A stretch of 64,000 nt of DNA from NCBI RefSeq assembly GCF_029227915.1, contig NC_079881.1, forward strand, positions 30,295,501 through 30,359,500, in the 5' to 3' direction. The notes under the pieces are model-generated. The model did no database searches. It was given only the letters and a program-made list of their open reading frames with translations, and was not told the origin of the DNA. Numbering within the stretch: the first letter of the stretch is position 1; every line of letters starts with the position of its first letter. Shown here piece after piece: positions 26,259-34,206 of this stretch. A program made the translations under genes and the position numbers. Origin of the DNA: Hydractinia symbiolongicarpus. Its lineage: Eukaryota > Cnidaria > Hydrozoa > Anthoathecata > Hydractiniidae.

Positions 26259-28716
26259 TTAAATTATTTTTTCACCACTAAAACGCATGAGACTTGTAGT
26301 TTTCAAAAATGTTTTCATTCTTGATGAGACGCTGAATAAAAGAAGTTTAATCGCCGGCAAACGAAAACCTGCGATTTCCCGTAAATTTCGGACTCGGCCC
26401 GTATAGTCAAAAGTATACAAAGAAAGTACCCAGGGAGTAAACTCATTTCCCAAACGATTTTTTAAATTATTAATTCACCAGTAAAGCCCATGAGACTTGT
26501 AGTTTTTAAAAATGTTTTCATTTTTGATGAGACGCTGAATAAAAGAAGTCTAATCGCCGGCAAACGAAAACCCGCAATTTCCCGTATACCCGGTCTCGGC
26601 CCGTATAGTAAAACGTATACAAGGAAAGTACCCAGTGAGTAAACTCATTTCCCTAACGAATTTTTAAATTATTTTTTCACCACTAAAGCCCATGAGACTT
26701 GTAGTTTTTAAAAATGTTTTCATTTTTAATAAGACGCTGAATAAAAGAAGTTTAATCGCCGGCAAACGAAAACCTGCGATTTCCCGTAAATCCCGTACTC
26801 GGCCCGTATAGTCAAAAGTATACAAAGAAAGTACCCAGGGTGTAAACTCATTTCACGAACGATTTTTTAAATTATTTTTTCACCACTAAAACGCATGAGA
26901 CGTGTAGTTTTCAAAAATGTTTTCATTTTTGATGGGACGATGAATAAAAGAAGTTTAATCGCCGGCAAACGAAAACCTGCGATTTCCTGTAAATCCCGTA
27001 CTCGGCCCGTATAGTCAAAAGTATACAAAGAAAGTACCCAGGGAGTAAACTCATTTCCCGAACGATTTCTTAAATTATTTTTTCACCACTAAAACGCATG
27101 AGACGTGTAGTTTCCAAAAATGTTTTCATTTTTGATGAGACGATGAATAAAAGAAGTTTAATCGCCGGCAAACGAAAACCTGCGATTTCCCGTAAATCCC
27201 GTACTCGGCCCGTATAGTCAAAATTATACAAAGAAAGTACCCAGGGAGTAAACTCATTTCCCAAACGATTTTTTAAATTATTATTTCACCACTAAAGCCA
27301 ATGAGACTTGTAGTTTTTAAAAATGTTTTCATTTTTGATGAGACGCTGAATAAAAGAAGTTTAATCGCCGGTAAACGAAAACCCGCGATTTCCCGTAAAT
27401 CCCGGACTCGGCCCGTATAGTCAAAAGTATACAAGGAAAGTACCCAGTGAGTAAACTCATTTCCCTAACGAATTTTTAAATTATTTTTTCACCACTAAAG
27501 CCCATGAGACTTGTAGTTTTTAAAAATGTTTTCATTTTTGATGAGACGCTGAATAAAAGACGTTTAATCGCCGGCAAACGAAAACCTGCGATTTCCCGTA
27601 AATCCCGGACTCGGCCCGTATAGTCAAAAGTATACAAGGAGAGTACCCAGGGTGTAAACTCATTTCCCGAACGATTTTTTAAATTATTTTTTCACCACTA
27701 AAACGAATGAGACTTGTAGTTTTCAAAAATGTTTTCATTTTTGATGAGACGCTGAATAAAAGACGTTTAATCGCCGGCAAACGAACACCTGCGATTTCCC
27801 GTAAATCCCGGACTCGGCCCGTATAGTCAAAAGTACACAAAGAAAGTACCCAGGGAGTAAACTCATTTCCCGAACGATTTCTTAAATTATTTTTTCACCA
27901 CTAAAACGCATGAGACGTGTAGTTTCCAAAAATGTTTTCATTTTTGATGAGACGATGAATAAAAGAAGTTTAATCGCCGGCAAACGAAAACCTGCGATTT
28001 CCCGTAAATCCCGTACTCGGCCCGTATAGTCAAAATTATACAAAGAAAGTACCCAGGGAGTAAACTCATTTCCCAAACGATTTTTTAAATTATTATTTCA
28101 CCACTAAAACGCATGAGACTTGTAGTTTTCAAAAATGTTTTCATTCTTGATGAGACGCTGAATAAAAGAAGTTTAATCGCCGGCAAACGAAAACCTGCGA
28201 TTTCCCGTAAATTTCGGACTCGGCCCGTATAGTCAAAAGTATACAAAGAAAGTACCCAGGGAGTAAACTCATTTCCCAAACGATTTTTTAAATTATTAAT
28301 TCACCAGTAAAGCCCATGAGACTTGTAGTTTTTAAAAATGTTTTCATTTTTGATGAGACGCTGAATAAAAGAAGTCTAATCGCCGGCAAACGAAAACCCG
28401 CAATTTCCCGTATACCCGGTCTCGGCCCGTATAGTAAAACGTATACAAGGAAAGTACCCAGTGAGTAAACTCATTTCCCTAACGAATTTTTAAATTATTT
28501 TTTCACCACTAAAGCCCATGAGACTTGTAGTTTTTAAAAATGTTTTCATTTTTAATAAGACGCTGAATAAAAGAAGTTTAATCGCCGGCAAACGAAAACC
28601 TGCGATTTCCCGTAAATCCCGTACTCGGCCCGTATAGTCAAAAGTATACAAAGAAAGTACCCAGGGTGTAAACTCATTTCACGAACGATTTTTTAAATTA
28701 TTTTTTCACCACTAAA
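26259..28716. repeat. Nested duplication, 1826 and 812 bp
   Basis: The segment from about 26259 to 26890 reappears at about 28085-28716 (offset 1826). Markers are TTTTCATTCTTGATG (26313/28139), AAATTTCGGACTC (26392/28218) and GAAGTCTAATCGCC (26545/28371). Between them, the monomer with TAGTTTCCAAAAATG and TCAAAATTATAC (27085) is repeated at 27897 (offset 812). The copy at 28.1-28.7 kb lies just upstream of the LINE insertion. Confidence 0.85.
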
Positions 28717-28965
28717 ACGCATGAGACGTGTAGTTTTCAAAAATGTTTTCATTTTTGATGAGACGCTGAATAAAAGAAGTTTAATCGCCTGCAAACAAAA
28801 ACCTGCGATTTCCCGTAAATCCCGGACTCGGCCTGTAAAGTCAAAAGTATACAAAGAAAGTACCCAGGGTGTAAACTCATTTCCCAAACGATTTTTTAAA
28901 TTATTATTTCACCACTAAAACGCATGAGACTTGTAGTTTTCAAAAATGTTTTCATTTTTGATGAG

Positions 28966-28979
28966 ACGCTGAATAAAAG
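28966..28979. repeat. Left target-site duplication of the LINE (imperfect)
   Basis: ACGCTGAATAAAAG, satellite monomer positions 56-69, immediately left of the LINE. The matching sequence on the right, at 33185-33198, is ACGCTTAATGAAAG (12 of 14 bases identical). Satellite phase resumes on the right at position 56, so these 14 positions are present twice, as a target-primed insertion predicts. The last G at 28979 could also belong to the LINE. Confidence 0.8.
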
Positions 28980-29352
28980 CTACCACAGCGCCCAGTGTAA
29001 TCGCTAAGTTCCGGCAATCATGTCAAATTAAGAAGAATGTTATTTCTTGGAGTCCAATTGTCTCATTTATCACATTTATCAGGTCACAGTCCAAAGTTAG
29101 TTCAATTAAGTCCCACAGTCAATCGTTTCACTGTTAAAAGCCATACAACCTAGTAATATCAGAAAAATAGCACGAAATACATGTTGGTTCGAATATGTGA
29201 CTTTAACCGTTGTAGCTCAAACGGATTGATACTGTTAGAAAGTCAATGAAATGTAGTTTTTGAAACTGTCGCTATTTCTTCTGCGCGCGAAGTCGGCTCG
29301 GATTGGTCCCACAGTAAAGAACGACTTATTTATCTAAATTTTTATATGAAGC
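28979..29352 (+). repeat. LINE 5' tandem unit 1 (putative promoter monomer)
   Basis: 374-bp unit starting GCTACCACAGCGCCC. It is repeated directly by unit 2 with scattered substitutions (for example CGAAGTCGG versus CGATAACGG near the end). It contains a CpG-dense spot (TGCGCGCGA, 29282-29290) and GATTGGTCCC at 29301, an inverted CCAAT-type motif. Tandem 5' monomers act as promoters in some mammalian L1 families; a promoter role here is inference. Confidence 0.85.
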
Positions 29353-29727
29353 GCTACCACAACGCCCAGTTTAATCGCTGATTTCCGGCAATCACGTCAA
29401 ATTAAGAAGAATGTTATTTCTTGGAGTCCAATTGTCTCATTTATCACATTTATCAGGTCACAGTCCAAAGTTAGTTCAATTAAGTCCCACAGTCAATAGT
29501 TTCATTGTTTAAAGTGATGCAACCTAGTAATGTCAGAAAAACAATTCGCTAAATACATGTTGGTACGAATATGTGACACAACCGTTGTAACTCAAACGGA
29601 TTGACACCGTTAGAAAGTCAATGAAATGTAGTTTTTGAAACTGTCGCTATTTCTTCTGCGCGCGATAACGGCTAGGATTGGTCCCACAGTAAAGAATGAC
29701 TTATTTACCTAAACTTTTAAATAAAGC
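29353..29727 (+). repeat. LINE 5' tandem unit 2
   Basis: 375-bp second copy of the 5' unit. Its GATTGGTCCC lies at 29676, 375 bp from the same motif in unit 1. It keeps the CGCGCG spot (29659-29664). The two units have visibly diverged, so the tandem duplication is older than this insertion or was inherited from the parent element. Confidence 0.85.
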
Positions 29728-29746
29728 GCTACCACAGCGCCCAGTG
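29728..29746 (+). repeat. Third, truncated start of the LINE 5' unit
   Basis: Only the first 19 bases of the unit (GCTACCACAGCGCCCAGTG) are present before sequence becomes unique. With the two preceding bases it forms the perfect inverted repeat GCGCT-ACCAC-AGCGC at 29726-29740. Confidence 0.75.
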
Positions 29747-29784
29747 CTGAACGAAATATCGCATTCATAAATAACTATCAGCAG

Positions 29785-29886
29785 ATGGATCGGAATCGTC
29801 ACCTTAACAGAAGTAAACTACATTTGAACCAATATGGATCGGTAACACTGGCTAATTCTTTTTTAAATTTTATTTCTAAGGATTGA
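29785..29886 (+). CDS. Short upstream ORF in the LINE leader (hypothetical)
   Basis: A 33-codon ORF starting at ATG 29785 and ending at TGA 29884-29886. It is in the same frame as the main ORF, whose ATG at 29899 follows the TGA by 12 nt. It resembles no domain I recognise. It may be a chance uORF, a regulator of main-ORF translation, or the remains of a longer N-terminus cut off by a stop mutation. There is no evidence that it is translated. Confidence 0.3.
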   Translation: MDRNRHLNRSKLHLNQYGSVTLANSFLNFISKD

Positions 29887-29898
29887 CTTGGTGTTTGT

Positions 29899-32800
29899 AT
29901 GAGCAATAGTATCCCCACAAAAATATCTAACAAAAAAGAAGCAACTCTTCCTAATGCAATTGCACCATTTAATATAAATAAAACTCTAGAAACGATAGAA
30001 AATGATATATCGTTCTCTTCCTGCTTAAAAAACTTACGTCTACAAAACTTAAATAGGATTATTCTTGGACAAATTAACATTAATTCCGTACGAAATAAAT
30101 TTGACTGTCTAGTTGATGCAATTGATGGAAACCTTGATGTTCTTTTAATCTCTGAAACTAAAATTGATAGCTCTTTTCCTACCGCTCAATTTAAAATTGA
30201 CGGTTACACAAAGCCTTTTCGTCTGGATCGTAATAGTAAAGGTGGAGGTATGCTCTTATATGTACGTCAAGATATTCCATCAAAACAGTTGCATCCAACT
30301 AGTACTAGTACGGACAATTTTGAAGGATTTTTTGTCGAACTAAACCTGCGAAAAAAAAAATGGCTGCTCTGTTGCTCATACAACCACCACAAAAATGCTA
30401 TATCTGAACATCTAAAAAATATTAGTAACGGTCTTGATGTTTTGTCTGCAAATTATGACAACATATTACTATTAGGAGATTTTAATGCGGAAATTAACGA
30501 AAATAGCATGACAGAATTTGCTGAACTCTACAACCTTAAGTGCCTCGTGAAGGGCCCCACATGCTTTAAAAACCCTGATAACCCATCGTGTATTGATCTT
30601 TTTCTCACAAATCGATATAACTATTTCCAAAACACCAGCACATTGGAAACAGGTCTCTCCGATTTCCATAAAATGGCCATCACTGTAATGAAAATATATT
30701 TTCAGAAACAAAAATCTCATATCATCAAATATAGGAATTACAAAAACTTTTCAAATGAACGTTTTTGTTATGAGCTAACATGTCGACTTCAAAATATAGA
30801 AAAATCGAAAAAAAAGATAGATGATGAGTTAGAAAACTTTCATGAATGTGCAAAATCAGTCCTTAACAAAATTGCGCCATTAAAAAAAAAATACGTAAGA
30901 GCAAACCAATCACCGTTCATGAATAGGACCCTGCATAAGGCTGTTATGAAAAGAAGTAGGCTTAGAAATAAATACTTAAAAAATAGAACAGAAGAAAATA
31001 GTATAGCTTTTAATCAACAAAGAAATATTTGTGTCACACTATTTCGAAAAGAAAAATATGATTATTACAACAATCTAAATGTTAAAAAAATTACCGATAA
31101 TAAGACATTTTGGAAAACTATAAAACCTTTCTTGTCCGATAAAGGACCATCGACCCAAATTATAACACTGATAGAAAAAGAAGAAATCATATCGGATGAT
31201 GAAAAGGTTGCAAACATTTTCAACACTTTCTTCACGAATATTGTAAAAAATCTGGATCTTACAATATCTGACACAATCCTTGTAATTTGCTCAAACGTAG
31301 ATGACCCTGTTTTGAAGGCTATTAAACGATATGAAAACCATCCAAGTATACTGAATATAAAAAAAAACATTGGTGATTACAATCCTGGTTTTTCCTTCAA
31401 TCATGTAGAAAAAGCTCAAATCAGGAGAGAGATACGAAATTTGAATATTCATAAGGCATGCCAAGAAACCGATATACCAACAAAAATAATTAAGGAAAAC
31501 GAAGATCAGTATTTAGAAATTTTACATTTCTCTGTTAACTCTGCAATTGATCTGTGTAAATACCCAGAATTTTTGAAAAGGGCAGATGTGACACCACTTT
31601 TTAAAGAAAAAGACAGATCTAACAAATCAAACTACAGACCTATAAGCATTCTTAGTAACCTTTCAAAAATCTTTGAGAGATGTCTGTATCGTCAGATTGA
31701 AGATTATTTTAACCGATACTTAAGTAAGTTTCAGTGTGGATTTAGGAAAGGCTACAGTGCTCAGCACTGTCTCACTGTTATGCTTGAAAAATGGAAAAAG
31801 GCTGTTGATGAAGGTAAAGCATGTGGAGCCCTTCTGACTGATTTATCTAAAGCATTTGACTGTCTCCTACATGATTTACTGATCGCAAAACTTCATGCAT
31901 ATGGATTTGACATGTATTCCCTACGCCTAATTATGAGTTATGTGAGTGGAAGATTTCAAAGAGTAAAGATAAAAAATTCGTATAGCTCATGGCTTGAAAT
32001 ATTGTTTGGCGTGCCGCAAGGATCTATTCTAGGCCCGTTACTTTTTAACATATTTATCTGCGATCTTTTCTCAGTTGAATTTGATTTTAATGACATTGAA
32101 TTTGCGAGCTATGCAGACGACACAACACCATATGTTATCGGTAACGACTCAAAGGAAGTCGTTACTAAACTTCAAAACATTTCTGAAAAAGTGTTTACAT
32201 GGTTTGACAATAATGCAATGAAAGCAAATGATGACAAGTGTCATTTGCTTTTAAGCGATAATGAAATATTAAGTACACAGATAGGCAACTCAGTAATAAA
32301 AGGCAGCACTCATGGACGCCTACTTGGAGTCATTATCGATAACAAACTTAAATTTGATCTGCATGTGTCTAAACTCTGTGCAAAAGCGAGTCAGAAACTA
32401 AATGCGCTTACAAGGATGACATCTTTTATGAACTTTAATAAGAAGAAACTATTAATGAATTCCTTCGTAATTTCGCAATTCAATTACTGCCCTCTAGTTT
32501 GGATGTTTCACAACAGAGCTCTAAACAATCGTATTAATCGAATACATGAAAAAGCACTGCGGATAGTCTATAGCGACAGTTCTTCTTCCTTCACAGACCT
32601 CCTTCATAAGGACAGCTCTGTTACGGTACACCAACGAAACCTACAATCTCTTGCAACTGAGATGTACAAAATAAAAAACGACATGGCTCCAGAAATAATG
32701 CAAGATATTTTTCCTGTTTATAATCCAAAATACAATCTAAGAAATAATCGAGAATTTACTGGCCGTAATGCTAAATCAGTTTACTATGGTACAGAAACTT

Positions 32801-32955
32801 TATCCTTTATCGGTTACAAAATATGGCAACAAATTCCAGTAAGAATCAAAGAAATGTCATCCTTGCAATCCTTTAAATCCCAAATTAAAAAGTGGGTACC
32901 AAACTGCTCCTGCAGACTATGTAAAAAATACATCTCACAAATTGGTTTTATATGA
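29899..32955 (+). CDS. LINE ORF: APE-type endonuclease and reverse transcriptase, 1018 aa
   Basis: This protein would nick genomic DNA and copy the element's RNA at the nick (target-primed reverse transcription). Residues ~55-270 form an endonuclease/exonuclease/phosphatase domain: QININSVRNKFD (59-69), catalytic Glu in SETK (E86), GDFN (193-196), SCIDLFLTN (230-238) and a terminal SDFH (254-257). Residues ~510-830 form a reverse transcriptase: NYRPISIL (578-585), CGFRKGYS (613-620), motif A with D648 and D654, GVPQGSILGP (704-713), YADD (738-741) and LLGVIID (808-814). The tail ends in a NCSCRLC motif (1002-1008). All catalytic residues I know are present, and two A10 tracts (30351, 30882) are in frame, so the copy could be functional. 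A TGA lies in frame at 29884, which makes ATG 29899 the first usable start. No RNase H or gag domain is present. Some positions usually conserved in relatives differ (DCLLHD, KANDDK). Confidence 0.95.
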   Translation: MSNSIPTKISNKKEATLPNAIAPFNINKTLETIENDISFSSCLKNLRLQNLNRIILGQININSVRNKFDCLVDAIDGNLDVLLISETKIDSSFPTAQFKIDGYTKPFRLDRNSKGGGMLLYVRQDIPSKQLHPTSTSTDNFEGFFVELNLRKKKWLLCCSYNHHKNAISEHLKNISNGLDVLSANYDNILLLGDFNAEINENSMTEFAELYNLKCLVKGPTCFKNPDNPSCIDLFLTNRYNYFQNTSTLETGLSDFHKMAITVMKIYFQKQKSHIIKYRNYKNFSNERFCYELTCRLQNIEKSKKKIDDELENFHECAKSVLNKIAPLKKKYVRANQSPFMNRTLHKAVMKRSRLRNKYLKNRTEENSIAFNQQRNICVTLFRKEKYDYYNNLNVKKITDNKTFWKTIKPFLSDKGPSTQIITLIEKEEIISDDEKVANIFNTFFTNIVKNLDLTISDTILVICSNVDDPVLKAIKRYENHPSILNIKKNIGDYNPGFSFNHVEKAQIRREIRNLNIHKACQETDIPTKIIKENEDQYLEILHFSVNSAIDLCKYPEFLKRADVTPLFKEKDRSNKSNYRPISILSNLSKIFERCLYRQIEDYFNRYLSKFQCGFRKGYSAQHCLTVMLEKWKKAVDEGKACGALLTDLSKAFDCLLHDLLIAKLHAYGFDMYSLRLIMSYVSGRFQRVKIKNSYSSWLEILFGVPQGSILGPLLFNIFICDLFSVEFDFNDIEFASYADDTTPYVIGNDSKEVVTKLQNISEKVFTWFDNNAMKANDDKCHLLLSDNEILSTQIGNSVIKGSTHGRLLGVIIDNKLKFDLHVSKLCAKASQKLNALTRMTSFMNFNKKKLLMNSFVISQFNYCPLVWMFHNRALNNRINRIHEKALRIVYSDSSSSFTDLLHKDSSVTVHQRNLQSLATEMYKIKNDMAPEIMQDIFPVYNPKYNLRNNREFTGRNAKSVYYGTETLSFIGYKIWQQIPVRIKEMSSLQSFKSQIKKWVPNCSCRLCKKYISQIGFI

Positions 32956-33163
32956 CTCGCGGATGTACTCTCGCTAATTTCATATTTGCTTATACACTCA
33001 CTTAATTTATACAACCACAAATGTTTAAAAAATTGTATATATCTAAAAATATTTTATGCCTTATATTTATACTGTATATTTTAAAATCTTTCTTTTCAAG
33101 TTGACATTAACTAGCTTTTATTAGCTATATATGTATTTATACTTAGTCAACTATAAATAAATG
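32956..33163 (+). other. LINE 3' UTR
   Basis: AT-rich, non-coding stretch between the stop codon and the tail. It contains AATAAA at 33156-33161, directly before the tail. In this element class the 3' UTR is normally the template region recognised by the reverse transcriptase. I see no conserved stem or other motif by eye. Confidence 0.8.
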
Positions 33164-33184
33164 AATAATAATAATAATAATAAT
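33164..33184 (+). repeat. (AAT)7 tail of the LINE
   Basis: Seven perfect AAT units end exactly where satellite sequence resumes at ACGCTT. A short simple-repeat tail instead of poly(A) is typical of several non-LTR clades and marks the 3' end of the insertion. Confidence 0.9.
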
Positions 33185-33198
33185 ACGCTTAATGAAAG
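33185..33198. repeat. Right target-site duplication of the LINE (imperfect)
   Basis: ACGCTTAATGAAAG, monomer positions 56-69, differing from the left copy at two bases. Both differences are exactly those that separate two common satellite subtypes (GAATAAAAG versus TAATGAAAG). The next monomer start, at 33333, is in the expected phase. Confidence 0.78.
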
Positions 33199-34206
33199 AG
33201 GGTTAATCGCCGGCAAACGAAAACCTGCGATTTCCCGTAAATCCCGGGCTTGGCCCGTATAGTTGAGTGTATATAGAGAAAGTACCCAAGGAGTAAACTG
33301 ATTTCCGAAACGATTTTTTAAATTATTTCTGCACCACTAGAACGTATGAGACTTGTAGTTTTTAAAAATGTTTTCATTTTTAATGAGACGCTTAATGAAA
33401 GAGGTTTAATCGCCGGCAAACGAAAACCCGCGATTTCCCGTAAATCCCGGGCTTGTCCCGTATAGTCGAATGTATACAAAGAAAGTACCCTGTGAGTAAA
33501 CTCATTTCCAGAAGGATTTTTTAAATTATTATTTCACCACTAAAGCCAATGAGACTTGTAGTTTTTAAAAATGTTTTCATTGTTGATGAGACGCTTAAGG
33601 AAAGAGGTTTAATCGCCGGCAAACGAAAACCCGCGATTTCCCGCAAATCCCGGGCTTGGCCCATATAGTCGAATGTGTACAAAGAAAGTACCCTGTGAGT
33701 AAACTTATTTCCAGAACGATTTTTTAAATTATTTTTTCACCACTAAAACGCATAAGACTTGTAGTTTTCAAAAATGTTTTCATTTTTGATGAGACGCTGA
33801 ATAAAAGAAGTTTAATCGCCGGCAAACGAAAACCCGCGATTTCCCGTAAATCCCGGCCTTGACCCGTATGGTCAAAAGTATACAAAGAAAGTACCCAGGG
33901 AGTAAACTCATTTCCCGAATGATTTTTTAAATTATTTTTTCACCACTAAAACGCATAAGACTTGTAGTTTTCAAAAATGTTTTCATTTTTGATGAGACGC
34001 TGAATAAAAGAAGTTTAATCGCCGGCAAACAAAAACCCGCGATTTCCCGTAAATCCCGGGCTTGACCCGTATAGTCAAAAGTATACAAAGAAAGTACCCA
34101 GGGAGTAAACTCATTTCCCGAACGATTGATTAAATTATTTTTTCACCACTAAAACGCATGAGACTTGTAGTTTTTAAACTTGTTTTCATTTTTCATGAGA
34201 CGCTGG

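Larger units (their letters stand above)
1..28979. repeat. Left satellite array, 203-bp monomer
   Basis: Head-to-tail tandem array. Taking ACCACTAAA as monomer position 1, starts fall at 1, 204, 407, 610, then (after a 172-bp monomer) 782, 985, 1188, 1391, 1594, 1797 and so on, without interruption to 28911. The last monomer is cut at its position 69 by the LINE. Each monomer has an AT-rich end (ATTTTTTAAATTATT), phased A/T tracts in its first 60 bp, and a GC-richer middle with CGCCGGCAAACG and CCCGTAAATCCC. Typical left-array monomers read GACTCGGCCCGTATAGTCAAAAG in the middle and GCTGAATAAAAGAAG at positions 58-72. The array runs off the window at base 1. No gene, transposon or unique sequence lies inside it. 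What the array does (centromere, heterochromatin or nothing) cannot be told from sequence. Confidence 0.97.
28980..33184 (+). mobile_element. Full-length non-LTR retrotransposon (CR1/L2/Rex1/Jockey group)
   Basis: A 4.2-kb LINE inserted in the satellite. Order: two tandem ~375-bp 5' units (28979-29727), a start of a third (29728-29746), a 150-bp leader, a single intact endonuclease/reverse transcriptase ORF (29899-32955), a 229-bp 3' UTR with AATAAA at 33156, and an (AAT)7 tail. There are no LTRs and no integrase or RNase H domain. The 5' end falls exactly at the start of a 5' unit, which suggests the element is not 5'-truncated. Both flanks are the same satellite with a short target-site duplication. 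An ORF1 (gag-like) is absent. The clade is not settled by eye: the EN plus RT layout and the C-terminal CysCysCys motif fit the CR1/Jockey group, whereas AAT/TAA tails are also known from I-type elements. Confidence 0.93.

Noticed and set aside
1-28979. CRISPR array
   Set aside because: Units are contiguous and related along their whole 203 bp. There are no unique spacers, and the context is eukaryotic.
29821-29880. Satellite-like TTTTTTAAATTTTATTT in the LINE leader
   Set aside because: It resembles the AT-rich monomer end only through low complexity; the flanking bases do not match.
29799-30080. Antisense ORFs within the LINE (also 30472-30720, 31065-31370, 32814-33020)
   Set aside because: They overlap the intact sense ORF or its leader and 3' UTR, and show no recognisable protein features.
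28980-33184. LTR retrotransposon or retroviral interpretation
   Set aside because: There are no terminal repeats at both ends; the direct repeats are only at the 5' side. There is no protease, integrase or RNase H, and the endonuclease is of the APE type.
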